Source of the DNA: Malus domestica
Taxonomy: Eukaryota; Streptophyta; Magnoliopsida; Rosales; Rosaceae
Assembly: GCF_042453785.1 (NCBI RefSeq)
Contig: NC_091677.1
Location: 5,551,501 to 5,615,500, forward strand
DNA length: 64,000 nt
Direction of reading: 5' to 3'
Shown here: one piece after another, positions 43,126 through 55,136 of the stretch
How positions within the stretch are numbered: position 1 is the first letter of the stretch
How the letters are laid out: every line of letters starts with the position of its first letter
Translations under genes and position numbers: made by a program
Notes under the pieces: model-generated
Seen by the model: only the letters and a program-made list of their open reading frames with translations
Databases searched by the model: none
Told to the model about the DNA's origin: nothing

Positions 43126-45348
43126 ATGGGTCATTCTCAGCAGCCAAAAAGAAGAGTGGCATTTTTGTTGATTGATGGTGTGGGAGACGTGTCAATACCA
43201 AGGTTTGGGTTTAAGACTCCTCTTCAGGCAGCCAAAGTACCCAATTTGGATGCCATTGCATCCGCTGGGGTTAACGGTCTGATGGACCCTGTTGAAGTTG
43301 GTTTGGGTTGTGGAAGCGACACAGCTCACCTTTCTCTATTGGGTTACGACCCTAGGGTATATTACCGTGGCCGGGGCGCATTTGAGTCCATGGGTGCTGG
43401 TTTGGCAATGTCGCCTGGTGATATTGCATTTAAGGTTAGTATTTTTATGTTTCTTTGTGAAATGGTATCGATGTTATAATTGTTTTCACATCATGATCCC
43501 TGATGAACTGCTTTAAAACTTTCAACATTTTCCTTCGGTCCTGTTATTTCTGGAAGACAAGGCTGTTCCCCATATTAATCATTGCTATTTTGTTGATCTT
43601 TAGTCTAATTTTGCAACCTTGGATGAAAAAACTGGAATAGTCATCAGTAGGAGGGCTGACAGACACTTTGAGGAGGAAGGGCCCATACTGTGTGCAGCAC
43701 TTGATGGAATGAAGCTGCCATCTTATCCCGAATATGAAGTCAGAGTCAGGTGCAAATGTTCATTATAAATGCTGTCAGCTTCTTGTTTATGTGCTTCTGT
43801 AAACACACCTCCGTTATGAGAAAGTGGATTATTTATCAAAATCGTCCTACAACTTAATTCTTTCTAATGCTTATCCTTGAAATTTTTTAACGCCGTAGGT
43901 TCAAACTGACAAAGAATCATTTGCTACAGGTATGCAACAGAACATAGATGCGGAGTGGTTGTAAAAGGACCAAAGCTAAGTGGAAATATATCAGGAACAG
44001 ATCCATTGAAGGACAACCGTTTACTTTTGCAAGCTGAAGCTCTAGACGGCACTGATGAGGCAAGGCACACAGCTAAAGTTGTTAACGAGTTATCCAAGGA
44101 AATATCTCGTATTCTTGTTGCTCATCCGCTGAATGCAAAGCGGGCTGCTGAAGGGAAGAGCATAGCTAATCTTGTCCTATTACGAGGTTGCGGTATTCGG
44201 ATTGAGGTTTGTTGTCTCAAACCATACTTGATTTATTCAAGGAAATATAACCTTGAGCGTAATAGAAATGTTAGTCTGACAAGACCTCAACCCTTATGCT
44301 TACATTTATGTCTATATTTCTTCATTTCTAAATCACATATTTCAGGTTCCTCCCTTTGAGAAAAAACACGGGTTACGACCTTGCATGGTAGCTCCAACAA
44401 AAATCATTGCTGGACTGGGCTTATCTCTTGGCATTGATATCCTAGAAGCTCCTGGAGCAACCGGAGACTACCGAACACTTCTAACCTCCAAAGCAACTGC
44501 GATAGCTAAGGCACTCTCAGCTCCTCTGCAGTCTTGCCCCAATGTGTTTGTACCAGGGGAAGATGAGCACAAACCAGGCCAACCAGATGGCTATGATTTT
44601 GGGTTCCTTCACGTTAAGGTCAATAATGTTCTCAGATTCTTCTACTCTTTGTTTTTTTACCTTGTCACATGCAACTATTGTTCCTGCCTACTGAAGCATT
44701 TGCATCATAAATAATTACTTTACTGAAATTACAGGCTAAATTGATGGCAAGAAAATGATTGTTTGTCTGTAATTTTTTAATGTCCGATGGTTTGCTTCTT
44801 TAGTTTCTGGTCAGGTAGTTCACTTTCATAAATGGAAAAGGAATTCTCTGTTTTGTTTTGCATGGCAGGCTATTGATGATGCGGGCCACGACAAGGCAAC
44901 CCTCTTCAAAGTGAAAGCAATGGAAGCCGTAGATCGAGCTATAGGGCAGCTGGCCAGGCTTCTTTGGGAGGTCGAATCAACTGGAAATTTTGAGTACTTT
45001 CTTTGCATCACTGGAGACCACTCTACCCCAGTTGAATATGGAGACCACAGCTTTGAGCCGGTTCCATTCACAATATGTTCGTTGAAAGATTTTGTGGGTG
45101 TCATAGGTGCAGAAACCATTTTGGGAAGCTCTCTTGATCCATTTCCTCTTCCAACTGTAAAAGATGGTGAACAACTTACCGAAGATGTGAAGATGGAACA
45201 AGGGGAGGGAATCAAACAGCCTCAAGCTTACAGTGGCGATTCGGTTTTTGAGTTTAGCGAGATAGCAGCAGCGAGGGGATGTCTTGGGCGTTTCCCGGGT
45301 GGAGAGATGATGGGTGTAATAAAGAAGTATCTTGAGCTAAGTGCATGA
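43126..45348 (+). CDS. Cofactor-independent phosphoglycerate mutase, archaeal (ApgM) type
   Basis: Five exons (43126-43434, 43604-43749, 43930-44206, 44346-44618, 44869-45348) join to 494 residues. The enzyme family interconverts 3- and 2-phosphoglycerate in glycolysis without 2,3-bisphosphoglycerate. N-terminal FLLIDGVGDVS carries the first metal-site Asp, GCGSDTAHLSLLGYDP the nucleophilic Ser region, and IDDAGHDK and ITGDHSTPVEYGDHS the C-terminal metal ligands of the alkaline-phosphatase superfamily. KIIAGLGLSLGIDILEAPGATGDY is also typical of ApgM. No transit peptide is evident, so it is probably cytosolic. The Met at 43126 is preferred because upstream frames lack an ATG. A leader exon ending near 42004 and an acceptor near 42970 suggest a 5' UTR intron. 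This is the plant ApgM-like gene rather than the better-known plant iPGM. Confidence 0.93.
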
Positions 45349-45801
45349 GCTGCTCTAGTTGGAAAGTTGTACTTCCATATTTAGCACTAATTGTGTGCTC
45401 TAGTAAGGTTTATCTTAATTGGAAAATGGTTACCAATTACAGTTTGAATTTGAAAGCTCCTTGTGTTGTTTACGAGAGTAAGTCACAATATACGGTACGG
45501 TAATGATTTTCACACTCCATTTTTCTCTTCATGCGTTCGTTTCTGTTTTTCTAGCCTTTGGATTGAAAAAAGAGGGGAGCGGAGAAGAAGAAAACGGGAT
45601 TGTGAAAATCACGACCCTTAAAATAAGTTGGTGCCAAAGGTTTTCCTTTTTGACTCCTTCCATCTGTGCATGTATTGAAAGCACTAAAATTTGAAGTGAA
45701 TTGTATGACAAATATGGCACCAAACAACTTCGTTTCTTAATTCATGAGGAAAAAAGTCGATTAAATTTGAAAAGCCACTCATAATTCACAGACACACAAA
45801 G
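45349..45801. other. 3' flank of the PGM gene
   Basis: Probably the 3' UTR and intergenic DNA; no separate gene is supported. Confidence 0.5.
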
Positions 45802-46480
45802 ATGTATGTGACAAGGCCCTTTTCCACCCTTTCCATTCATCCACCTGATGCTATTACCGATGAAGATGAAGAAGCACACGACGCGTCTTGCTGGGGCTCA
45901 TGCAAGCGCAGAAAGGTGTTGAAACTGCCGTCCCCACAAGACAAGATACTGACCATCGTTTACACGTCGGAGTTTCAAGAAGCAACGAAGTTTAAGGTCT
46001 GGTTCGTCCCGGCTCTCGAGCAATGGTGGGAAGAGATCTACTCTTGTGGGAAGGTCAACCATGAAGGGAACGTTGTGAATGTGAGCGTAGACGTGCAAAG
46101 GGAAGTGGCTCTGGTATCGCCGTGCAAGCCGTGAAGGATGATATGAACGGGTGTACCGGGTTCACCTGGTTCAAAGCTCATAACCCATAGAGCAGGAAAG
46201 TGGTGAGTGTAGGTTTGAGCTCGGCAATTGTTGAAAATATGAGATGGGTGTTGGAGGCAGGACGGTGGATTAGTGGCGGTGATGAAACGGATGTCAGAGT
46301 AGAGAAGGCAGACGAGATCACAAGTGCAAATGGGTGGAGGAAGTTTGGGTGCTATGTGTTGGTGGGGAGCTTCCCCTTGCGGAGAATGGACGGGACTATA
46401 TTTTATGTCAATGCACGAAAAGTCGGTGGATCGTCGCATGTTCTCTCTTTGCTGTTCGTCTGAAGGATGTAAATTTCTGA
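45802..46480 (+). pseudogene. DUF1262 family pseudogene with internal deletion
   Basis: The first part (MYVTRPFSTLSIHPP ... SCWGSCKRRKVLKLPSPQDK ... KVWFVPALEQ) is the N-terminal third of DUF1262 proteins. The next residues (WWEEIYSCG ... GNVVNVSVDVQREVALV) belong to the C-terminal third, so the middle is missing; the junction falls where family members have similar PVLDQ and TLEQ segments. A frameshift near 46120 and a stop near 46188 follow. The last part (GLSSAIVENMRWVLEAGRW, WRKFGCYVLVGSFPLRRMDG) survives only as separate frames. The usual tail with YDFRHTHQIRSKWE is absent. DUF1262 function is unknown. It lies between the PGM and eIF1 genes. Confidence 0.85.
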
Positions 46481-46724
46481 CGCCAAGAAACTCATTTAGT
46501 GGAATTCAAGCAATGGAATCAAGGACAAAGTACAGAGTTACGATATTTTCAAAACCACAAATAGAATTTGTCATACATTCCATAACGACGACACATTACA
46601 CAGGTACCTGAAAATTATAACAAACCGAAAACACACTGCGCATGTCAAACTTAGATGCGGTAATATGCAAATAACAAGGACTCCGATGATAGACAGGACT
46701 GTGCAGAGACTTGAACGAAGCAGC

Positions 46725-47897
46725 TCAGAAACCGTGAATCTTGATGTGATCCTTCTTCACAATGCCAGCCTATAGAAAAGATAAAAAGAAACTGAGGAAC
46801 GATACTTATAATAATTAAGCAAGCAGATTAATAACCTGTCGGATAACTATAGAACATTTAACATTATTCTTAAGTGGAGGGTGACTACCTGGACTAGGAA
46901 GGCAGATACGTTCTTTCGTTGATCACCTTGAAGTTGAATAACCTGCATATGACCAACAATACGATACTTAGAAAACAATTACAGAACGCTATTAAGACAA
47001 TATTAAGTTCTCGGTTTAACAATTAAACACGCACCTGCCCTTGCTCTGGATCCTGGACAACTGTACCATTGCAACAAAATTCCTTCTTAAGGTCTTTGAG
47101 GATTTTGTTGTAGCTAAATTCCTTCTTCAGTCCCTGCACGGTTGTCAGGCTTTTCCTACCGTTTCTTTGTTGGACACGAATGTGTACATAATCTTTTGTC
47201 CCAGCACCTGAATCCTCAGCATTTGCCTCAGCAAACGGATCTAAAACAAATACCAACATTCAAATTAGATTTATTCAGATTTCATAGTGCATAAACCAGA
47301 CACGTGAACCAATGTCTGATGGCTTCATGGTCATAGAAATAGTAACCAATCCAAATATTTAGTTTTTCAAAACAACCAATTTGGGTTAGTTTGGTTCGGT
47401 TTCTTTGGTGGATCAGGCTAGTTGTGCGGTTGAATAGTACTCGTTGACTTAGCCATTGACATGGATAAAAACCAGTGTGCATCCACAAAAGCATTTCGAT
47501 CACGTTTTACAGTGCAAAAACCAGAAACTGAACCGATGTCCGATCCACTCATGTTCACAAAAATGATAACCTAACCAAACCATTTAGTGTCATAAAACAA
47601 CCAATTTCGGGTCAGTTTGGCTTGGTTTCTTAAACATCGCATCGAAACTACATCTACCAAATACACCAGCCTAAAAAATTGGGATCTTTAAAACGATCAT
47701 TATGCATCTATGCATCAAAGTCTTCAATCACTACCATCATTTATACGTCCCATAACTATTAAACCACATAATCTTAAACGAATTTGAATACGGTATCAAG
47801 CAAGTGCAGCACGCATACAAACATATACGAATGACTTATACAACGAAAAATTAAACATACCGAAGGCAGTAGGAATTTGTACGTCGAGCTCAGACAT
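46725..47897 (-). CDS. Translation initiation factor eIF1 (SUI1 family)
   Basis: Four exons on the minus strand (47861-47897, 47035-47240, 46889-46942, 46725-46769) give 113 residues, the same length as Arabidopsis eIF1/SUI1 proteins. The protein begins MSELDVQIPTAFDPFAEANA and contains the SUI1 domain: YVHIRVQQRNGRKSLTTVQG, LKDLKKEFCCNGTVV, and GDQRKNVSAFLVQAGI, ending KKDHIKIHGF. eIF1 binds the 40S subunit near the P site and enforces start-codon accuracy in the cytoplasm. A 5' UTR intron is visible: the leader exon ends at 48282 (GTAATTCG donor) and resumes after an acceptor near 47948. A diverged tandem repeat lies in the first coding intron. All junctions are GT/AG and the frame is clean, so the gene is probably functional. 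Confidence 0.95.
47283..47640 (-). repeat. Imperfect tandem repeat in eIF1 intron 1
   Basis: A block of about 130 bp at 47283-47410 (CATAGTGCATAAACCAGACA, AAACAACCAATTTGGGT) recurs at about 47508-47635 (CAGTGCAAAAACCAGAAACT, AAACAACCAATTTCGGGT), offset about 225 bp. Confidence 0.7.
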
Positions 47898-48399
47898 GAA
47901 CCTTGGCTACTGACTAAGAAGGCCTTGCAACCAGAAATCTTATACCTGGATCACACACAATTGAAAATCTCAAATTACCATCCTCGGAAAAACACCTCAA
48001 GAATTAAATTTAATTAAAACTCGAATCTTTTTGCAAGTAATTTAATAAAAATGCCTCCTTTTTCCAAATTAATCTGCAAAAATCAATGATTAAATATCCT
48101 AAATAACAAATTGGGTTCTTTGTCAGAATCAAACTTTATCTTACGACAATTTCCGTTCAAAAAACAAAAGCCGTAAACTTTGGATCGTAAATATTAAAAA
48201 GATTTGAGATTCAATCATCAAAACCCTAAACAAGATGAAAGCAAAATCCCTAAACATCGTCGGAATAGAAGGGCGAATTACCTGATCAGACGATTAGGAA
48301 TTGGAATTGGGTAGGTGGTGACAGCAAAACCCCTAACTTCAAAGCTGGATAAGGTTTGATTCTCTGTCCGCCTCTCGCTCTCTCTCTTCAATTGAAAGC

Positions 48400-49487
48400 T
48401 GTTTGGGAAGTGGGAACAAAGAAAAGTGAATGGAAAATTGGGGAGGTAAAGGTGGGGCCTACTTTGGGTTGGGTCGGTTGCGCGCTAACTTCACGTTTTT
48501 CTCCTTTTCTTTTAGCGTGTACGTTTCGTACGGTGCCGGCTAAATAGCATCTCCAATAAAAGCACCTAAAATTATTTTAAAGAGTTAAATTTGAAACCTT
48601 TATCTTCATAAAGAGGAAGAATTGCTTTTAAATTACCAAAAACATTTTTTTGTGAAATTATTTTTAAAATGAATCTTGAGTGAAAATGCAAGTGAAATTT
48701 GAAAAAAAAAAAACTTAAAGTGCTTTCTACAAGAAGCATCATTTATGTACTTTTGGAACGCAAAAATATTTTCTCTAAAAGTGTTTTCAATCACTCGCTA
48801 AAGTGATACAATGCAACCTAATATGCAACACAAAACAACACAAAGTAAAAAAAAATTAAAAAAATAACTAATCCGATAATGGAACCATCAACCAACAATT
48901 CATGGTAAGGACAAAACCACTTCTAGAGAGATTTATGGCAATCATAGGAAGGCAAAACGTCATAGATTAGACCAAGTAAGGCGTCTTAGTCATGATCTTT
49001 GGAGTAGCCCACAACTACAGTGGAAAACGAGCAGTAGGATATGGCTTAGACCTACCACAACCATAAATCCTAACCTAAATCACAAATAAAGCAAAAAAAT
49101 CAAAGGGCATATTGTGGATCTAGGAAGAAGCTCCAACAAAAATTAGAGGGTTGTCAGAAAAAACGGTTTCGGGGTACTTTTGAAAAAGATGAGATGTACA
49201 TATGGGGTTAGGCGAAGGCACAAGAGACATAGGGGGCAAGTGGGGAAAAAGGGTCACTGGTTAAAGGAGGAGAATGAGATGCAGCAGAAACGTGTGAGTG
49301 CAGGGTGAAATTAAAGAAGGAAATGAGGGGAAGAGAAAAGGGGTAGAGGAGGTTGTCGCCGATCCCAAGCTAAAGCAAGGAGCTGGTGACTACAGTGAAA
49401 AAGCTAGGGTTTGGGTCTGAGGTGAGAGGATAAGGTCTACACCCTCGTAGGAGTACCCAAGTACGAGCCCTTATATAATGGAGTAGG
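48400..49487. other. Gene-free stretch
   Basis: Upstream of the eIF1 leader. The segment 48900-49450 is less AT-rich and looks like old repeat DNA (CTTAGTCATGATCTTTGGAG), but no protein or named element is recognisable. Confidence 0.5.
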
Positions 49488-49665
49488 ATTCTCTCCCCTT
49501 TTTTTTCCCCTCTCCTTCTCTTCTTTCTTATTTAAACATTTACAGTTAAGTCATGTCAACATCTTATATTAATTTTTTATAGAAAGAGAAAGACAAAATA
49601 GAGAATGTGAGAGGAGGGGGTGGAATGTGATGGAAAGATGAGAGGAGAAAATTCTAGTCCTTATA
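49488..49665 (+). mobile_element. MITE copy B (GATTCTCTCC family)
   Basis: Begins GGATTCTCTCCCC and ends GAGGAGAAAATTCTAG, sharing ACATCTTATATTAATTTTTTATAGA and AGAGAAAGACAAAA with copy A at 10606-10800. Confidence 0.65.
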
Positions 49666-50297
49666 TAATAGCTAAGTGAACAATTACTCTTCAAATTTAT
49701 AGAGTCATTATTCTATTGCTAAATGTTAAAAAATTAATAAAACTTAATGATAGATTTATGAACCAAGGAGAAAAGGAAGAGAAAGAATGTGTTTCTTAAA
49801 AAGAGTAATGTTAGAGATACCAATTTTTTAAATAAAATTTTGTAAAGCAAATGATGTGGTTGTTGATAATTAGATTATTAATTAAGTGCTGATTCATATG
49901 CTTATTTCCCATTTGTAACACATTATTTGATTTACAAATTTGATATCTCTTACATTATTGTTTTTAAGAATAATACTAAGGAGACCAAATTTTAAAACCA
50001 AATGTGTGTGAGTAGGGTAGAATTTCAATGCACCCACATAAAGTCTGAGTGTACTTTTTTTTAACAAACAATATTATTTATACTAAAAAAGAAAGAGGTC
50101 AATTTAACTTCACAATAAATCAACAATAATGTGATTCAATTATTTATAATGTATGCAAGTGATCCTTTATTATAGTGGTGGAAAATATTGAACTTTTGCA
50201 TAACGTTGTGGATTTAAACTTCAGTTGTTTACTAATCTAACAAAATCTAACGTTTCACAAAATAAAATAAAATAAAGCCTATTCACTACGTATTGGA
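49666..50297. other. Gene-free AT-rich stretch
   Basis: Contains a worn relative of the inverted-repeat family (TTTTTTAACAAACAATATTATTTATACTAAA near 50058). No gene. Confidence 0.5.
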
Positions 50298-50465
50298 AAA
50301 TTAAAAATGGAACTTTAACGAAAAGCTCCTGGTACTATTCATTTTAACGAAAAATCATATTTTTACACTAAAAAGTCAATCATGATACTATTCACTTTAT
50401 CTTTTATTTTATCTTTACGGTTAAAACTCAAAAATTTCAAATTATTTTCATTATTTTTTCTAATT
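50298..50465 (+). mobile_element. MITE (family shared with 7008-7165)
   Basis: Matches the reverse complement of 7008-7165 over its length (AACGAAAAGCTCCTGGTACT, TTTACACTAAAAAGTCAATC). It sits about 240 bp upstream of the TrpB2 start codon, so it may lie in the promoter. Confidence 0.7.
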
Positions 50466-50700
50466 AAAAAAGGTGGCCTTTTCTTACAAGATGCCGGGTG
50501 GCGCCTTTAATTCATGTTATTATTAAATTCTTCCACACTCTCCACCACCTGCAAATAAAATAAAAAATAAAAAAATTGGAGTTAATGTTCTTCAATCTCC
50601 TGAATTTCTGAGTCAAAACCCTAATCTCAGTCCTCCTAATGTTCGCACTACTTTTACTTCAGTGTTTGCATAGCTAAGATTCCTGAGCTTCCAAGAAAGC

Positions 50701-53700
50701 ATGGCCACTCAAAGTCTCTTCACTGCAAATTCACTTCACACTAAACCTTCATCATCCCCACACGCTAAAGGTAAGTTCTTGAGCATTTTTGGTTTCTGGG
50801 ATTCGAATTTCAGCTGATTTTCAACTACTTGATTGATAAACAAAAGTTATGGCTGCTAAAAATTAATCTGAAGTTATGTTGCTGCTGAAAATATGGAATC
50901 TTTGCATGGATTTGTGGAAAAATGACATATTGGATCGGTGATTCGACTGTATGAATACTTATTTTTTGTAGAAGCGATTTTCGACTTTTGACTAATCTAA
51001 ACTGCGGGGAGAGGGATTCGAACTTATTTTTTTATAGAAGCGATATTCGACTTTTAACAACCCATTCTGCAGATTTTTGCAGAATTTAGTACAGAAACCA
51101 ATTGCTCAGGTTTCGAAAAGGGTATGTTCTGTATCCACCTCTGAAAAATCACTGTGAAGTTGCTTAAATAATGATCATATAGGGTAAAATGAGGTCAAGA
51201 AGAAGTTGGAATGAATTCTTACCAGTTAAAGATAAAACTTGTGCATGTGTTGATTGTGGAAACAATTCGACTCTCTCGGGTTTTGAATTGTAAAGTGTAT
51301 TTGTAAATTTTGTATAGTAACATTTGCAAGAGCTCATAATTCTGAAACATTCCCATCTTAGCTTTTCTACTACGCATGATTCTTCTTTATCTTTTGAAAC
51401 TTTGAGACGGAATGGAAGACTAGGATTCATATGGTTAACCCCGGAGGGAAAAGGCTCTGTTGCTGTTTTGATATCTGCCATACATTCTCCTGTTTCTAGT
51501 AATACATTGTTGGAATTAGAGGTCTGCCAATAGATGCAGTTAGATGCTATCAACAGAATGATGGACTAATGACAAGGGTACGCCCTATACGGGGTGCTTC
51601 TACTGAAGTGGTTTATGCTTATACAATGCACACTTTATGACTAATAAAACATAAAAATGGAATGAGCTAAATTTCCTCGACCTTTCAGCGGTTGAGTTAT
51701 CTCTAGTGTTATTAACAATGTTTCAGTATTGCTTTCTTGGTATTTCCTCTAACTACTTGTATTTCTTCAGTTGAGAAGAAATGGCATGGATTTATTGCAC
51801 TTGATAGAAAGCCTATGCATCTGAGGCTTTCAAATGGCTGTAGAGCAAGAGCATCTCTCAATGCCGATTCAAAGTCAATTGAAATCCCTCGACAGTGGTA
51901 TAACTTGATTGCAGACCTTCCTGTAAAACCACCTCCTCCATTGCATCCCAAGACTTTTGAACCGATTAAACCTGAAGATTTGTCTCCTCTATTTCCCGAT
52001 GAGTTGATTAAGCAGGAGGCAAGCAACGAAAGATTCATAGATATCCCAGATGAGGTTCGTGATGTATACAAGCTTTGGCGCCCATCACCTCTCATTAGGT
52101 TTGTTGAGCTAGCATGCCTGACAACTTCGTTTTTTCTGTAACTTATTCTTCCTGTTAAATTGTTGGAAGTGTCTTATCATTTCAGTTGTATATAGGGCCA
52201 AGAGGTTGGAGAAGCTTCTTGACACACCTGCCAGAATTTACTACAAGTATGAAGGTGTCAGCCCGGCTGGATCACACAAGCCCAACTCTGCAGTTCCACA
52301 AGTGTGGTATAATGCACAAGAAGGAATCAAGAAGGTCGTGACAGAAACGGGAGCTGGCCAATGGGGAAGTGCATTGGCTTTTGCTTGCACCTTATTTGAT
52401 GTTGAGTGTGAGGTAACAAAACCTTAACCTTTAAATTGCCTACGTGCATACTCACAAACTGAAGCACGCATATGAATTTTATGGTGCCACTCACATTATT
52501 CTTGCCTGGCGTCAAAATTGGTTCAAGCAATACATATTGAGTTATGCCATACTTCTCTTCCAAAACATTAGTTTTCATCATTATAATTCATGCATGTCTC
52601 ACTTATTCTAAGTATTTATAGGTGTGGCAAGTGCGTGCATCTTTTGATCAGAAACCATATCGCAGATTGATGATGCAAACTTGGGGTGCAAAGGTATACC
52701 CATCTCCATCCACCCTAACCGAAGCAGGTAGAAAAATCCTTCAAATGGATCCATCCAGCCCTGGAAGTTTGGGAATAGCTATTTCTGAAGCCGTGGAGAT
52801 TGCAGCTATGAATGGTGATACTAAATACTGTCTAGGAAGTGTTCTCAACCATGTTTTGCTTCACCAGACAGTAATAGGAGAGGAGTGTCTAAAACAAATG
52901 GAGGCGATAGGTGAAGTACCGGATGTTATCATAGGATGTACTGGTGGAGGATCCAATTTTGCAGGGCTCAGTTTCCCATTCATCAGGGAGAAGCTGAAAG
53001 GGAAAATGAACCCTGTAATTAGAGCAGTTGAACCTGCAGCATGTCCTTCGTTAACTAAAGGGGTATACGCATATGATTATGGCGATACAGCGGGGCTGAC
53101 TCCACTAATGAAGATGCATACGCTTGGGCACGACTTCATCCCTGACCCAATTCATGCTGGTAATTACTTACTGGCTCTTTCAGAGCTTTATTAACTCATT
53201 GAAATTTACTTCTTCATGTTCAACATTGCCCTATTTATTAAACAGGAGGATTGCGCTACCATGGTATGTCACCGTTAATTTCACACGTCTACGAACTGGG
53301 TTACATGGAAGCAATTTCAATTCCCCAGATTGAGTGCTTTCAAGGTAATTTAACTTTACTTTCCATGGTATAAGAACTAACATTGGAGCTATGAAAGTGA
53401 TTGTTGCACACCCTTTTCTCCTCACGTAACTCCTTGGTATTTATTACGTTCGGATTGAATATTGAAGAACAACAAAGGGACATGGATGTTTAAAAGGAGA
53501 AAAATATTGTGCGGAAATCACTTCCCATGAATATATGCTTGGCGTGTGGTAGTGAAGTTATAGAATTGGATTATGGTTCTAACTTTTGTGTGTTCCATTG
53601 CAGGTGCTATAAAATTTGCTAGAACCGAAGGATTGATACCAGCGCCAGAGCCAACACATGCCATAGCTGCCACCATCAGGGAAGCTCAGAAATGTCGAGA

Positions 53701-53860
53701 GACCGGAGAAGCCAAAGTGATTCTCACAGCAATGTGTGGGCATGGACATTTTGATTTGCCAGCTTATGAGAATTATCTGCGAGGAAATCTGGTGGATTTG
53801 TCATTTGAAGAGGAGAAGATTCAAGCATCATTGGCTAGTGTTCCTAAAGTAGGTGGCTGA
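50701..53860 (+). CDS. Tryptophan synthase beta chain, type 2 (TrpB2-like)
   Basis: Six exons (50701-50770, 51771-52098, 52196-52412, 52622-53159, 53246-53344, 53604-53860) give 502 residues, near the size of Arabidopsis TSB type 2 (about 506). The PLP lysine lies in GSHKPNSA and the phosphate loop is [22 protein letters not shown] and the C-terminal [15 protein letters not shown] also match TrpB2. The beta reaction joins indole and serine with PLP. TrpB2 proteins lack parts of the alpha-subunit contact surface and may salvage free indole or use other substrates, such as phosphoserine in some archaea; the plant role is unsettled. The Ser-rich N-terminus before residue 45 could be a chloroplast transit peptide. 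A 1-kb first intron follows only 70 coding bases. No break is seen. Confidence 0.94.
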
Positions 53861-54105
53861 GGCTGCTAACAAGTACAAATCCTGCATTGGATGTAATTTG
53901 GCATGCATCGAATGTTGTTAACGAGGGAACTTCAAACTTTTTTTATTATTGAAAAGAAGGATAACTTGTCAAGTACAATATATGTATCAGATCTCATCAA
54001 ACTGGAGGATATTCGAACGTCAAACTTCTTCCAGTATTTTTTTCATTATCAATACTAGATCTGATCAAACTTGACGATACAATATTTTAAACTACTCTAA
54101 CTTAT
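53861..54105. other. 3' flank of TrpB2
   Basis: Probable 3' UTR and spacer, with no separate gene. Confidence 0.5.
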
Positions 54106-54202
54106 GGTCGTACCCAGTGCACAAGGCTCCCGCTTTACGCAGGGTCTGGGAGAGGTGAATGTCGGCTAGCCTTACCCCATTTATGGAGAGGCTGCTTCCA
54201 AG
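54106..54202 (-). mobile_element. Au-type SINE, 5'-truncated, with target duplication
   Basis: The minus strand matches the 3' two-thirds of the SINE at 7932-8092 (AGGCTAGCCGACATTCACC, GCGTAAAGCGGGAGCC). A perfect 17-bp duplication (AAACTACTCTAACTTAT) flanks it at 54089-54105 and 54203-54219, so it was already truncated when it inserted. Confidence 0.9.
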
Positions 54203-54422
54203 AAACTACTCTAACTTATAAATTAAGAAATTTGCTCTTCAATGCAATGAGTGTACATTGGCTTAATCAACTGATCGACTCCACATGAGGACTTAAATTT
54301 TATAGTGGGAATCATTTAAAGCCCATTGGACTATCTAACAATTTTGGGAAGAATAATTTGGCCCTTCAAATTTAGGGCAGGTTTTTTATTTTAATTTTTT
54401 GTTGATCAAGTGTCCTAGAAAA

Positions 54423-54580
54423 ATAGAGAAGGGTTCTCTCCCGTCACATATATTATTTTTAATCTTATTATTTTTGTAAAAAAATCAATATAAGATATTA
54501 ACGTGGTTAAATTAAAACCGTTTAAATAAGACGGAAAGAATGAGAAGAGAGATTAGGAGAGGAGAGAATTCTCCTCCTGA
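54423..54580 (-). mobile_element. MITE copy C (GATTCTCTCC family)
   Basis: Starts GGGTTCTCTCCC and ends AGGAGAGAATTCTCC, with ATCAATATAAGATATTAACG inside; it is a relative of copies A and B. It lies about 200 bp upstream of the FLX-like gene's leader. Confidence 0.6.
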
Positions 54581-55136
54581 AAAAATACGATGCTTTTCAC
54601 AGGTATTTTTACTTTGCACATAATCTTGTTAACTTTTAAGTATTGTTTTTGCTCTAATTTATTCTATTCGAGGGACAAAAATTGAAGAATAAAAAATGCT
54701 GTGAAAAGTAAAAAGGGTGCCAAAAAAAAGTTGCACCGGAGGTGATATTGTTTGCTTGCTTGGTGTAATCATTCTCTCTACTCTCTCACTAGGGCAGAGC
54801 AACAGAGCACGAAGGGCACTTCAATTTTCGACACAGAAGAACAAATTTTCTGCCAACCATTCATCAAGTAAGTATCACTTTCCCACTGGTTAATTTTTTT
54901 CTTTCCCCAAATTTTCTCGAAAACCAAACACTTTTAGGTCTGAATCGGAAACTTCACTTTGGGCGTGAGATTGGACGGATTCGAAATCAAGATCGATAAC
55001 AGAAAGAAACCCCGATTGTTGAAAGCAAACCAATTTTATAAATTCAAAGCAAAATGTTTGCGATTCTCATTGTGTGGTTTTGATTGTGCAGAAAAGTTTG
55101 TAATTTGTTAGGAAAGTTAGGGTGAATTCGGGAAAA

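Noticed and set aside
44826-45215. 129-residue antisense frame over PGM exon 5
   Set aside because: A shadow of the real coding strand.
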